This document shows, one piece after another, positions 29,401 to 44,400 of a stretch of 64,000 nt of DNA. This stretch comes from Ectocarpus siliculosus (lineage: Eukaryota > Sar > Phaeophyceae > Ectocarpales > Ectocarpaceae): positions 161,309-225,308 of the forward strand of contig FN648414.1 of the NCBI GenBank assembly GCA_000310025.1, in the 5' to 3' direction. The position numbers and the translations under genes are program-made. A model generated the notes under the pieces. The model was not told the origin of the DNA. It ran no database searches and saw only the letters and a program-made list of their open reading frames with translations. Position 1 is the first letter of the stretch, and each line of letters opens with the position of its first letter.

Positions 29401-32400
29401 CCCTACTGGAGCATGCAACGGTGGTTGAGTAAAAAAATTGAGACTACACAGGGTGTCTGACTTCGGCGTATGTGCGCGAGCCTCCAAAACTATGCCGAAT
29501 TGTTATTTCCAACTTCAAATGGGGATTCCGGGATTTGCAAACAACTAAGCCAACGCTAACCAGGATCACAAAGAAGGAGAGGTGGGAACCACGAAAGAAA
29601 CGTTTCCATTGACGTATGTACTGACGTTTGTCGGTGTCCTCTCCCGGCGATCTACCTGGTACCTCAGTTAGTTCACTTCACCCATGCCGACTACAATGAA
29701 ATGCGTTCCGGCCCCCGTTTCGTTTCTCCCTTCAAGGCCGTGACCGCATCGTTGCGCCTGCTGAACGTGCTTAGGGTGTTCCGGATCCTGCGCATGCGTC
29801 GCCTCAAACGCACCGTGAGTGATTGAACATTGACATGCTTGCACTTCATTTTGCGTTCAACACTCATGCTGTCGGACGCTCTCTTGGTCCAGCTCTCACG
29901 TTGGCGAAACGTTCGATTACGCTTTCCCCAAACAATAGTCGAACGAGCAACAATAAGCCCAGGATGCCCTGTTCTGCGAGATCGAAAAAAAAACTCCATC
30001 CCTCCAATCTAACGACTGCAGGTGGTCACAGTCGTCGGTGTCGTGATCAAGTCGGCCCGCGACCTGTGGCCGGTGGTGGCTCTGATGCTTCTCATGTGCT
30101 TCGTTTTCACGGTGCTGGGGATGCAGCTGTTTGGGGCCACTCTCGATCCCGGCCTAGAGGAGTTCGCGGCCCACTCGTACGCACACAAAACTCGATTCGA
30201 CACCTTCTTCTGGTCGTTTGTGCAGGTAAGAGGATGATCCATCAGGTCGTGTGGGCAGCATACACAGCTACTCTAAGCTACTCTGACCGTACTTGAGAGG
30301 AAGACGTAAAATATTCACGTGCGAGGTCGAGAGTCCATCGGTCTGCTGAACGTATGTGTTCGTTGAATAAGACTTTGATCACGATCAAGGCCGTGATTGG
30401 CTCCAAAGCCGGCTCTGGATTGGCACTGATGTGCTCTGCCTTCACTGTGCGTGCCTACGATGTTTGGGTTGCGATTCTGTCTAGCCGCCGGTGACATCAC
30501 GGAACGCAAGAGACAACCCAGTCGTGGAAACGACAGTCTCTACTCCCTTCCAATAGGGGTATTGCCTATGAGTCCAACGACGCTGGCTGATAAAGACCGC
30601 TTCTCGATTCGGTATCTTGTGCAATTGTGAAGAGGAGAGTTTTACTAGGGAGTTTTGGTCTTCCCCAGGGACACCGTAGCATAAGTGAAAGTTGCTTCAA
30701 GATATGCATAGCAGCCTGCAAACCTGATGAGAACTCGATGATAGATTAGAAAACACGCGTCGACTTTTTGGTCCTGCCTTCTACCATCCTTGTACAACAG
30801 CGAATTGTGGAAAAGGGTGCCTTATGGGCTGTACTTGGAGAAGAAAGAGTTGGCACAGAGTTGTAAATGCCCGCCCTGCTTGTTGGTCAAACAAAGGTCT
30901 TCACTGTGATCGCTGGGGACAGCTGGAACACCATAATGTACCGGACCATGGAGAACACCACCGCCGTCTCTGCCTTGTTCTTCGTCGCCCTGGTTGTGCT
31001 GGGAGAGGTGGGTGGTGTGCAGGCTAACCACCGTATTCTCTGTTTTCGCCGTGCGTATGCCTTGACCAGCACACTTGAAACAATCGATAGTATTCAACCT
31101 CATCTGAAAGGAGGGAGTCGTCCTCGACAGACGTTGGGGAGATAGTACCTTTATGAAGGTGGTCTCCACATTACCCCCCCCTTTTCCGAGAGAAGTCTTC
31201 TTCACACTCAGGGCTCTATGAATGTTTCTCTTTGAGTGTGCTGTAGGGCTATGGGTGCACCCTGAACCCTGTCTTTTAGCATGCTGTGGAACGAAATCAC
31301 TCATGAACGAAAACTGACCCCGCCCCAATAGTGGTCGCCTGGTAGACCAACCATGATCATGGATTGAGGTCGCTTGAAATGACATGGGGCATATTGATCC
31401 GTTCGTTTCGATGTCCGACTAACACTACTCGAAATCAGATATAAGTATACCTCGCGGGCTCTCCACGAGTGCAATTCCGGGCATCGATGCTGCTCCTCTC
31501 TTTCCCTACGAACGATATTCATATCCGAAGAAGTTCTCTTATAAACAGACCTCGTGATGTGCCTCACCTCTCGCTTTCACTCTTCATCTCACCGAGCTTT
31601 TCCTTACCCTTCGACCACAAGCAACGCCAATCTATTATTGTGAAATGTTTGTGACGTGTCTCGGAGTAGTAAACGCTACCCTTCCCCCCGTTGGGACGTT
31701 CTTCTTGCATTGGCAGTCGGTGTTGCTCAATCTTGTTCTTGCGGTTGTCCTGGAGGGGGCGAGCGACCAGATGAAGGAGAAGCACGCCGCGCAGCAGTTT
31801 CGCGACAACACCCTCAGACTCTTCCATAACCAGTACAAGCGTCTCGCGATGCGACGGTGGAGCGCGAAACTCCGGGCCGAGGCCATGCTAGAGCGAGGTG
31901 TGTGCGCGGTGTTTCCGCGAGATACATGCGCAAATGCGTGGAGCAGGCACCAGATTAGTCATGCAGCATCCATCTATCAGAATGGTAGAGGAAGAAAAGA
32001 GAGAAATGGACAAACCTGGGTATCATAACTGGGTATTCGAAAGCTTGTTTTACGGAGAACACTCGTGACAGGGTCAAACCGCTCAAAGTCTCATTCCGAT
32101 GCGTGAACAACATGGGCAGGGTCCATGCACAGCATAAAAGTGGTGTTCATGCTCTGCATGGTCCTTGGGCATGTCGTCCAGGCGTCGAAATGAGATTTTG
32201 AGAGGTCTCCGCAAGGCAAGCATTGAGCACCCGTCTGTACGAGAAAGGGGTGGGTATACCCGCTTTTTGTAAATTTCCCAAAAACAAACTATCTACGGGC
32301 GCTGCGCAGCAGGCTATTGTCTGGGGTATTCCCAATAGTATGCTGAAAGAGACGGCTTAGTCTATTGTTTGCTGAATCTAGGCTACACATATTTACCGCC

Positions 32401-35400
32401 AGGCCAACGTCACCGCCTTCTAGTACTACACTTCCGTACCCACGCAAGCTTGCAATCTTGAGGCCGAAGGACAAGCTCCAAAAAGAAGCTGTAGGTTTCG
32501 TCAACCCCAAGTGCCGTGCTGAGGTTGTCATATCTCATCCACAACTCATTTCGCAATTTTCTCACCTACCGAGTACATCAACTCGTTCCCACCCTCCGCA
32601 CCGTCGCTCGCTTTCGATCGTATGCAGGCCAAGTACTGGTCCTCCCAGGAAACACAGCCGAGAAGCTTGGTCTCGAGGACTTCCCCAAACCAACACAGTA
32701 TCGACCCGGTCGCCCCTCTTCCTCTTCTTCGTCTTCCGCTATTTTTGATGTTGCCGCGTTCCCCGTTTCCGACACCTCTGCATCACCCCGCAACGGGAGT
32801 CTAGTTCGGTCTCGCCGGGAAGGCCATGCTCTGCGGGCCCCTCCGCCGCCGAGTGTAAGATCTTCTTCGCTTTCCTTGCGACATCCGTTGCCACCAACAC
32901 CGTCGTCGTGTTTTCTTCCTTTACCCCAATCGCACCACCAAACCGATGTGGGCGCGTCCGCCCAAGCGCCGATTCAGGAGGCTGCTGCCGCAGCCCATGC
33001 TGCCGGCGCCCAGGAGGGAGCGGCAGACATTAGTGGCACTCGTCACGGCGTCAGTGACGGTGACGGAAGTGACGATAACCGACTGGTTCGCCGAGATACT
33101 TCTTCCCCAAAGGCAGAGGCCGATAGACATATGGCATCACCAAACGAATTCGACAGGCAGATGACCCCGCCGGCCGAATTCGACAGAGTTTGGGACACGG
33201 GTTGGCAACGGGAGCGGAGGAAGAAGAGTGCCCACGGCCATACAGGATGCGAACCTCGCAGCAGAGGCAACAGCGTGGGAGGGGACCAGGAGAAAGGGAT
33301 GTCGGCAGGACGAGAGGATTCCGCGGCTCATTCTGCTGCCAGCGTCAGCGAAGGGCGCGCGCTATCGGCAAGAAGTAAGGCAATGGAAGACGAGCGACGC
33401 CTTAAACCTACCGCGGCTGAGGAGTTGATGAGCTCACCAGAGGAGTTCGACAAAGTTTGGGGAAAGAGTTGGGAGCGGCAGTACAAGAGCAAGAAGAGCA
33501 CCGGCCGTAGGCCCAGTGTCCCGTCGAGTGGCGCAGAAGACGATGGGCACGGGGGCCAGAACACTAAACGAAATACGACTGCAGCGGGGGGGAAAGATGT
33601 TGGCTCTCCTGTTGATGAGGAAGGAAACCGGCTGTTGGTGGCTGGTGAGGCTCTCGAGCACGACGAACACCCGGAGCGTGATTCTGCAGACACGTTAATG
33701 ACCCCACCAAAGGAATTCGACAAAGTTCGGGGAAAGAGTTGGGAGCGGCAGTACAAGGGTAAGAAGAGCCCCCGCCGTTGGCCCAGTGCCCCATCGGGCA
33801 GTGAAGAAGATGACGGGCACGGGACCCAGAACATTGGACGAAACACGACTACAACGGGGGGAAAATATGTTGGCTCTCGTGTTGGCGAGGAAGGAAACCG
33901 GCTGTTGGTGGCTGGTGAGGCTCTCGAGCACGACGAACACCCGGGGTGTGACTCTGCCAAGACCGCGATGACCCCGCAAGATGAATTCGACAGTGTTTGG
34001 GGAAGAAGTTGGGAGAGGCAACACAAGGGTAAGAAGAGCCGTCGGCCCGGTGCACCGCCGAGTGGTGCAGAAGACAACGGGCACGGGGCCCAGAATATTG
34101 GGCGAAAGGTTCCTACAGCGGGGGGCGGTGTTGTTCGTCCCCCTGTTGGCGAGGAAAGGAACCTGCTGATGGTGGCTGGTGAGGCTCTCGTGCACGATGA
34201 ACGCCCGGAGCGTAGGAATGCCGAGAAGTTGATGACCCCGCCGGACGGGTTTGACAGTACTTGGCAGAAGGACTGGGTAAGACAAACGGCTAGAAGAGGC
34301 TCCCGCGATCAGCGCCGTGCCTCGCCTTCCAGCCAAGGCAAAAGAGTGCTCGAAGGTTGCGACACGGAACGCCAAGCGAGAGGGGAACACTTCGTTGGGT
34401 CTCCTGCTAGCGAGAATGAAGAGCGCCCTCGAGAGGCTACAAGGGATGGTCTTGAAGAGGAGGGAGCCACCGGTTGTGAGAACAATGTTCGTGACGAGGC
34501 TATCGAGGTACTCATCAGGCTATTAACGTTTTTCCACAAGAAACCGTCCTCACCTCATACTACTCAGCTCTACTCCAAACAGTTCATTCTTCTCCAGTTC
34601 AACTCTGCCGCTCTTTAGCGGTGATGTCGCTCGGCAAAAATAGTCGCTAAAGGCGGGAAACAAGTACGGTGCTCATGACTTACATTCGATAGCCGTATCC
34701 GTACCCTCTGTATCTATCGCTCGATCCGGAGGAGACACGACATCAGGCCTCTCAAGAATGGCCAACTTCAGCTGGTCATGCACATACGAGGGTCTGACTT
34801 CCGCCACACCCTGGCCTGTAACTAACTCTCTTCATCTGATATATTCTCCATGTGGATGTCACTGCTGTGTCATTGAACAACAGAAGCTTCCGAAGGCCCT
34901 GTATGGGATGTTCAGCGAGATGATGATAAAGAAGGAGACGCCCAAGTGGTGGAATGTTTTCGATCGCATCTTCGGCGCCCGCGTGGACAGGGCCACCTGG
35001 ATCCGGTGGTGAGAGACAACCGAATGCAACGCTAGAAAAAGGGCCAAATCCGCGTTTCTGGATTTCTTGGAAGCGAACCGTCACTTGTTCTGACAGTATT
35101 GGTTCGCCACGCTCTGCGTAGTATATACCATCGGGAGCACGTAACCTGTCGTGTAGGTAGCATCTCGAGAATCGCGATAAACGCTGACTCCACCAGTGAC
35201 ATCGGTGCTGCGTGCGATTGAATCTCCCTTGTGTGTAGCTACTGAAGAGGTAGGGGAACGAGAAAGAGGATCACATCTTACTGCGAAGCCAACACAAGCC
35301 AAAATTTTGAAGTAAACCCCATGGTGGTTGAATTCAAAACAATGCGTCGAGGCACGTACGAGAACCCCACCCTTCCCATCGCTAGGTCATGGACCAGGTA

Positions 35401-38400
35401 CAATGTGTTTGTGTGTACACCCACGATACCTAATTATCCTAGTTTGCACAAGTGTTTAACAGCATCGTCGCATCGGCGCGCAAATTTGGTGGTCAGGCAT
35501 GTGCGAAAGAGCCCGGCGCGACAATGGTGCGGCGAAATAGTCGCAGCTCGTCACTTCGAAACCGTGATGCTAGGCTTTGTACTCGGCAGCATGTGAGTTT
35601 CGTTCGCCATAATAGTCGCAACGAAGATATTCCCGACGACATGGCTTTGGGCTGTGGTCACTACGTGCCTATGGCAAGGTAGTTGACAACGTCCCGCTCC
35701 ATTTGCTACGTAGGCTCTTCCGGATTAGTCCTAGGATGTGGTCTACACGGTCAATGGCCGTCTGCGAGTTCATCGACTCCGCTCCCTGCCATCTTTGAAC
35801 CCGAATTTTCTGGTGGAAGCTTCTGTGGTCATCTCGAAGCACGGGAGACTTTGTAGTCTCGCCACGATGCAACCGTGGCCTAGGTCCAACCTCGTACACC
35901 AATTATGGTTCCATGTGTGGGGTCGGGATTAAAGCTAGGGTAATGAAGGCGGGAAAAACAAATACTAATCAATCAAGACCAGAGCAGGGAACCTCTCGGA
36001 CCTCGACGGACGAACGATAAAAGATTTTGTGATGGACACGCGTGCAGGAAACATGTGCGTGCACTTCATGGCCTCCATGAAGAACTCCACGAGGCCCAGG
36101 GACACGGTCGGTCTATTTACAAACAGAGACGGCTGCAGTACAATAAACCGCGTTAATCGGGTGTTCATTTTTTCTGTCTTTCTCCCGCGCCCTCTTGTAT
36201 CTACTCTGTGTCGCTAGCGTGTTGTCGCTGTACGAGACAGAGGATCTGTCTAGCGTGGCCGGAGTGTTGGACACGGTTTGCCTGGCGGCCTTTTGCGTGG
36301 AGCTCTGCCTCCGCGCTGGCGTGTACAGTTGGTGGGCAGGCCCCGACGCCGTCCTCAGGAACCCCTGGGTGCTCTTCGACGTGTACCTCGTCGTGTCTCA
36401 CGGTGCTTGCACTTTCGCTACGGTGAGAAGGGAACACGATTCGATCTGCTACCCGTCCGTCAAGGCATCTGCATGAATGACTGTAAAGTTGTCGGTGAAA
36501 GCGGGATACCACCAGAGAAAAACACGAAGGCAGCCAGTCGCTGGAACCCAATCTTGTAGCCCTTGGCATGCATGCGTGCAAAGGCACAGACGAGGTTTTC
36601 AACGCCAGGTACACTGAAAAGGTGCAAGGAAAATATCTTTAGACGTAGTTGTACTGTAATTTTGTCCGTGACTCAGCTTCCGAGTGGAGCAATCGGCTCA
36701 CCCTCATTTCACGTTCTGAATTGTTACCTTTGCCGCACGCAAACCCCGCGACATAAGTTTTCTGGGCATGTTACCTATTGTGGGTTTGTTCGTGTCCACG
36801 AACTTCGGGTTTGGGGCTTTGAAGAACTCCCGGAAGACGGGATACAATGTGGGGCCAGAACAATTTTGAAACAACTGCAGTAACAGCCTTTTAGCCACTG
36901 TACGCGCCCGTTCTCTCGCCCAACTCTGACCGTGTCTTGCCGCCGAAAACTCTCATCAGATCCTTGGGATACAAGGGACGAACCGCGCCCAGAAGGTTGT
37001 GAAGTCAGCGCGCCCCTTACGTATCATCCATCGTGTCAAGGTGAACACGCACAAGGAAGAACGTGGGGTTTCGACTGCCTTTTGACCAAGGCTTCAACGT
37101 CAAGACTTCGAAATACGAAATGCATTGCATTGGCTTCATGTATTGACAACACTTGTCACATTTTCGCGATCTTGACATCACCTTTCATTGTCGGCCGGAG
37201 AACAGTTATAGAAGGTGTAGATGGAAGGTGGGGTCTAGCGAAGTTGAGAGTCATCTAAACCCAGCGTTTGCTGCTGAACCGCCTCATCTGCTAATCGACG
37301 GTATGCATCCGCTTTCGATTGATTCCTCTGCCCAGTCTCTGCAGGAAATGTCGGAGGCCCTGGTGCATTCATTGAGGAGCTGTGGAACGTTGTTGGTGCT
37401 CATTGCAACCCTCCTGCTAGGCTATAGCATGGTCGGCGTGGAAGTCTTCGGAGGGTTGTTTTACTCATGCAGGTACCGAACGGATGCAAGTCGGGACGGG
37501 TGTTATGCTGTATTTCTTCCGCGAAAACTTCCCAGTGGCGTCACGAGGATCGATAGAATGCCTACCCCAAAGCTTTACTTTCACGCCGCAGATTTGGGAT
37601 GACAGCTACAAGCAGGACCTCTCCTCTGATGACTTAGTCAAAAAGAACAGCGACAAAAAGTGCCCTGGGACTCAACGTGGGGGCGACGTTTCACTCCCTT
37701 TCGGAGTCTGCCTCGTATCACCTCAAGTCGAGACACACGTATGCATGCCAACAACTGAATGGGAACTGTCTCCCCATTGATACATCGAATTTTAGCTACC
37801 ACGTACAAGCAGGTACACTCACGCCTGGCAGCAGGTTCAAACACTAACTTTCGATGCACGGGTTAGAGGAGACATGTACGCCAAGATCACGGAAGGTTTC
37901 TGCACGGCGATGATATATTGCCGTTTTTGGTAGCAGCGTAAGGAACCAATGCATGCGACACCTTCTTTCAGGCGCACCCTCGTACTATCGTCTTTCCCCC
38001 CCATGTATTGCGCAATCAGCGATCCTGAGTTTCCGCCCAAAATGTCTCGCTACGGAGAATACGACGCGGACAACGGCGTGTGGGTTAGTGCACCGTGCAG
38101 TGGGGACTGGGTGAACCCGGCGACCGGCCTGCCAGAGACGAGGGACTTTGAGTGGAATAACTACGTGTGAGTGAGAGAAAGAAAAGTATCTGTGTTTTCG
38201 TCAGCATTTTTCGTGCTCTTTCATCTGACTCAGAGGTATCGAGTCGTGGCGGTTGGACACACAGCTGCACGTAAGAACGTAAATCTTGTAAGAATTAACC
38301 CCGATACGCGCAGGGTATCCAAAGATGGAACCCGCTTCGCTCTCGTCCTGGGTTAAAGATTCAAGCTAAAGGGCAGATACGAAACGATACTGACTCTTAC

Positions 38401-41400
38401 CGTCCCAGGGAAGAAGGATCCCCCGCTTTATCTTTGCACCCCGTCGCACGAGTTGACCCTCAGCCTCTCCTGCTTGTTGAATCATCTTCAAGCTGTGAGT
38501 ACTATCAGTGACTGACACCATTCTCGATATAAAATGGGCAACCTATCTTTCTACCCTCTCTCCATCAAGTACCGGGCACGGGAATGCCCTAATGTAACAT
38601 CGCCGATTGTATTTCTCTCTTTCACAATCGGGGAAAATCAGGTATCACTTCGATTCTATTGGCCCGGCGATTCTGTCGGCGATGATTGTCACCACCCTCG
38701 ATGGCTGGGTAGAAATTTATCACCACGCAACGGACGCTTACGTGGTTGACCACCAGCCATCGGAAAACTACAACGTGAGCAGAGCGGGGAGCTCTTCCCC
38801 TCTTGGCTTGAAAGGCACGATAGCAGACGTGTGTGTTGCCGTCGCTACAAAAATATTGTTCCGGCCATGGAATCATACCTGCATGGACTCACGTTTTCCT
38901 GGATGGGGACAGCCGGCGTCGTTTGGCAATAGTCCAAACGTTAGGGTTGTGTTCTTGATGTCGGTTGGAGATCGAAGCCGTTAAGCCGGGTGAGACACAA
39001 CACCCATTTGCTCGTCTCAAGGAGTGAAGTTTTTCTGTTGGTAGATATAGTGGCGGGATCATCATCGAGGCGATGTTCGAGGCGTCTGTGTCGAACACCC
39101 AATCGAAGGTTGTTTTCAACCAGTTCGGGCGAAAATCACGTACGTACGTGTAGCCCTCTCGTCGTCTATGGGTTCACCCCTTAATCTTCCATCTGCGTCC
39201 TTCTCCTTCGTGACACGAAACATGTCACACTGGTTTCCGAGCAGCCGCAAGCCTTCTGGTATTTCTTCGGTGGGATACTTGTCTTCGGCTTCTACATAAC
39301 AAATCTTTTCGTCGGGGTGATGTTCGAGGCATTTCTGTCCTTCAAGAACATGGACAACATGGGGAACCTCATATCTCAGGCGGAAAGACGATGGCGGGAC
39401 TACGAGAACCGCTTAAGTCAGGTGTGAAAGAAAGCGGGAACAGACGCTAACCATAGGTGGAGTGTGCGGTTGAGGCTTACCAGATACATGAACGACTTCG
39501 GGCAAGGCACAATGGTAACATGCCTTTCCCTGCTTGGTGGGGCAAGTACGTCGCATGGCGAAGCGACAAAGGAGCATACCAGTTCACACTTCAACCCCAA
39601 CGGCGGGCGCTTAGCTGCGTGGTGCCCTTGAACGCCCCCTGGCCTCGGTTCTATGCCTACCAGTTGTTCGTGTAGCAGAAAAGAAGCTCGCTTGCCAGTT
39701 ATGAATAAAAAAAAAAAGCGGGGAGCGATCAAGCGATAAAAGCGATTTCACCGTACATCTGATGCAACGGAGGCTTTGATTGAATGATTCCACTATTTTC
39801 CCATGTCATGCTTTACGAAAAAAAAGTGCCCCCCCATCCCTCAATGGTCCAACGACTACGGCATGCACGACTATGAATACCGCCCCCCCCTTGGGTTTTC
39901 GTCGCTTGGCAACGACGTTGTAAAACAGGCCGCCCCCCCTGGTGTTTGCCATCGGGGTTGGGTTTTCGTCGCTTGGCAGCGATGTTGTAAAACAAGCCGA
40001 TCACTTCGTGAGCTCGGCAACCAGGTTACCGCTTTTTTTTTGCCTTTTTTTTTACGGTGACCATGAATGGTGGTCGAGTAGATTATGTTGTGCGGGGTCG
40101 AGAACCCTCACTCCGCACAAGACGACAACACTAGCTCCCGCAACAGAATGTCCTAAACCAGCAGCTGGCAGAGTGTTGTCCAATCGTACGTCTAGCAGTC
40201 CCTGTGCTCCAGCACTGCTGATGCTCCAACGTGATCGGGCGCAAACGGAATGTCCTGCGGGCAGCTGCCTTATCTCGGTGCGCATGCCTCCTCTCCTGCA
40301 AGCACGCAGACATGCTCTTTGCCATATAATATAAATGCCCACTCCTTCTACCAACTCCAATAAACACCAATTTCAGACTCCTCCCCCCTTTGGTAGGATC
40401 CATCTGAAATATTCGCTTTATTGTATTTTTCCGAAGTGTCATTTTTATTATTATTTTCCACGAAGTCTGAAAGGTAACTCTCTGGCAAATAACGAGGGGG
40501 CGACACCGGTCGCTTCCCTCTCTCATCCAGAATCCAAGTTTCCTTTCATGTCAACTGGCTGGGCCTAACAAAATGTCGTCTCAGTATACCGAGACCCCCA
40601 ATGGTACTCTACCATTGACATCCACCAACATCGACGTTTAGTGGGACGGCATTCTGTCTCCCTTGCCCGTACCTTCGTATATGCTAACCCTCCTTCTGCT
40701 CCTTCCATCCCTTTGCTAGTTTACGGGATACTATGTCTACGTCCACCATATTGTCCCGAGTATATATCTTGTACGTACCGGACCCTTCCTTCCATCTACC
40801 CTCTCTGTATAATTCTATCCGGTACGTCTCCTCCCGCTGCCAACGTGGTGGCGGCCCCGATCCTCAATGAATGCAAGCCAACCTGTCTCGGGTCGCCACC
40901 TACCTTCTCCACAATCTGGCGAAGGGCGCTAAGAGCTTTGGAATATCCCCAAACCTTAACCGACCTGCTCCTACTGCAACGAAACGAGCACAGAGGGGCG
41001 TTCTCAGGCAAAGCAAGATGGCACGCCATCAATTCCACCAACACCGCCACGGCACCGCCACCGGCGCCAATCTGAGAACTCGGACCTCGTGCGACATCGC
41101 GCACTCGTGTAACGTACGCCCCCATTTCCGACTGATCTCCCTTGTGGCCACGAAACCGAACCCGGACACCCGTAGCCTTGTGCCAGTGCAACGGGGTTAA
41201 CACGTGCTCCCCATCGAAAAACTCGACGTCGCTCCGCCGCAAACAATGCACCTGGTGGCAGTGTCCCGACATCGTGGCAAAAATCACATCCGAACGCGCC
41301 ACCAGAAAATACGACAACGCCAAGCATAGACCTGCCTATCGACGCGATGAAAATACTGTACAGCGGCGAGCTTGCCGGAAATGGTCGGTGCAACGTTACC

Positions 41401-44400
41401 CTTACCTGCACAACACCACGCCACAAATTCCAGGAGTGCTTGTCCCAGCACCGTATCGTCCGCCTCCCCCGAGAGGTACACCGACTCGCTAATCAACCCG
41501 CGAAAAACACACTAAGCCCGCCAACCCGACCTGTAAGTTCTTCGAGACGACTGCGCAACTGACTCGCGGACGTACTCGCAGCTAAAACGCCGGTACAAAT
41601 ATCGGCGACCTCCGGGTCCAAGACCTCAGCCTGCTGGCGAAACCGCTCCCGCACGTCCTGACTGAATTCGAAACACCATTATACTCCCGAACGGAATTCA
41701 GCATGCAAGAAATACCCCCCCATGGCATCACCAGATGCATCTGACCACAAAAGACACGAATATGGTTGATCGAAAAAACAAACAAATTAACAAGTGGGGC
41801 TGTTAACACCCGCGACGGCGACCCCAAGCCCCCGTCTACCATCAGACGCCAAAACTGCATCTCTGCATGAAACTCGGGACCTATCCGTGTCCGCTCCTGC
41901 CCCCGGGCTGTCAATTGCACCGGCGGGAGCCCCAACTGGTTGAGCACACGGCGAACAAAGTATTTACCAGGCCGCACGACTTCACATATATGCAACAGCG
42001 AACCAATCACCCCCCGCAACTCGGACTCGGAAGCACAGTGGCGCTTGGGGGGCCACTCGCGGATTGTCGCCCGCAGACGTGCCAGCTTGTCTGCGGGAAC
42101 CGAAATCGTCATAGCTACTGTATCAATGTCCCACCCTAGCACACACAATCGTGTTTGCCACGAAGAGAGTTTATGCGGAGACAACAGGGGGGGGGGGTCC
42201 CCAGGCCCTCGCGCGCCAAACACACGGAAATGGTCCGATTCACACGACGCGGACGACACTTTACACCGTGCGCCAGTCGGGATCCACATGACTTCGACAA
42301 GGATACCACCGTCTACATAGGGCTTCACGAAAAACGAGTCGGAACGACCGCCTCCTGAACCGGGGGGAATGCGACACCCAGGGGGAAAGGGGGGGTGGCG
42401 TATCCCGTTCGCTAGGCAAGGGGACCTCAGCATGGTCCGTGGCTCTACGTCCTAGCTCGGTAACGACTGCATCGGACGAGGAGCCCTGCGCCCCCGCGCC
42501 CCCATACATCGGCGCTGGCGCAACCCCGGCAGCACCACCCGCCGCAGACCCGTCGCTCCGAGCGCGTACGGCCGCCAGCGCCTCCTCGAACCTCGCCGCC
42601 ATGTCGGTTTTGAGGTCCTCAACCGACGCGCTAATAATGGCCCGTTCGTTAGCGCTGTCCTGCCTTTCCGCCTGGTACTCCTCGCGGCCAATCACGGACT
42701 CATCCGAGACGTCCCCGTCCCGACTCATACCTCCGTCCCCCGACGACGGCCCCCCGATGACCGATCAATATCCTGATCACGGGCGAACAATTGGGTATGA
42801 AGACACAAGGACGAAATTATATATGGGGGACGTCAGAACGATGATGTAGTAAACGCGTCACGGTATACACCTGCCTACCAGCGCGCACAGTAACATCTCC
42901 TCGCTCGTGTAATAGCCGGTGCAGTCGGACCATGTACCCCTCAAGCAGTGCACGACGACCCACCAGTCGCGTGTACCAGACCGGTCATTGCAAGATACAT
43001 CGTGTGTCATGACGGCCGCCTTCCGTCTCGTAGGCACGCTATTAGCAACATATATGTCATACATCTGGCGGCCGGCTCCTGACAACCACGACTCGTCCCC
43101 AGACGACACGCCATCATGGTGTGCAATGAACCACATGCTCCCCTTCTCAGATGTGACCCACTGTGCCTAGACATCACCGGGCGTAGGCCAATAAGTTGCG
43201 CGATCATGTACACCAGTACATGTGTCGACTTTCCACGAGCGCGTTTGTGTTTTGGCTCCGTCCAGCTATGGTTTCTTGCATACCCACCCCTCCATCCCTC
43301 GTATGTGAGACGATTCCTTCCCATTCATACCAGCGTCATCGACGGATTTATCGATTTATTTGATGCGCCACGGGCTAGCGGGATGCGAAGCTGTGTACAC
43401 CGATAGACAGCAATTCTTGTTTAGAGGTGTCCATAAGAAGACGCCCGCACCCATGCGGCACATGTATGTAGTCTCATCATATGACGGCATACATGTTGGT
43501 TCCGTGTCTCTCTCCACTCCCGTAGTCTCGCATGTTTGTTTTTCCTTGCTACAAGCATGCCAGGAAAAGACAACAAACCCTGTCTCCCTGCCCACCTGTA
43601 CTAGCAACATCGACACAGGTGTCTGGGTTTACCACATCGATGCGCAACAAGTGGGCGAGACGCGAGGCCGTAAGCCGGTACCATACACACCAGCGTAACC
43701 AACTCTACATATATTGGTTCTTTCCACCAAATTATGTCGTTCCACCGACTATCCCGTGCACTACAACCCACATTCGGGCGTGCACAACCGGCCCATGCAA
43801 CATTTGGTATGTGTCATGACGACCGCATACCTTCTCGCAGTCGCACCAGCGACCTACATGCCATACACCTGGCGCGCGGTTCCTGACCACCACGGATCAT
43901 CTCCAACGACCCGCCATCCTGGTCTACCATCAAGAGGCCGTGAGCCGGCAACTATGCGCTCCAGCATAACCGGCCCATGTAAGATTCAGTGTGTGTCATG
44001 ACGGCCGCACGCCGTTCCGCAGTCGCACCAGCGACCTACATGCCATACATCTTGCTTTCGGCTCCTGATAACCACGACGCATCACCTGATGAGACGCTAC
44101 CATCAATAGGCCGTGAGCCGGCAACCATGCGCTCCAGCGTAACCAGCTCCATATCTATTGACTTATCTTGCCGTTCCACCGATTTTCCATGCACGACGAC
44201 CCACAGTCGCGCGCGCCCAACCGGCCCAGGTAAGATTCAGTATGTGTCATGACGGCCGCATGCCGTTCCGCAGTCGCACCAGCGACCTACATGCCATACG
44301 TCTTGCTTTCGGCTCCTGATAACCACGACGCATCACCTGATGAGACGCGACCATCAATAGGCCGTGAGCCGGCAACCATACGCCCCAGCGTAACCAGCTC

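Noticed and set aside
36733-36869. Hydrophobic frame in channel intron 19
   Set aside because: It fits neither S3-S4 nor S4; the phase-consistent S4 exon is 36960-37040.
39050-39120. Candidate extra channel exon with IIIEAMFEAS
   Set aside because: Exons 23 and 24 already join in phase with the expected P-loop to S6 spacing, and this segment would add unexplained sequence.
40052-40526. Matching minus-strand frames at 40052-40526 and 47281-47785
   Set aside because: They arise from the two identical 301-bp repeats, with no coding signature.
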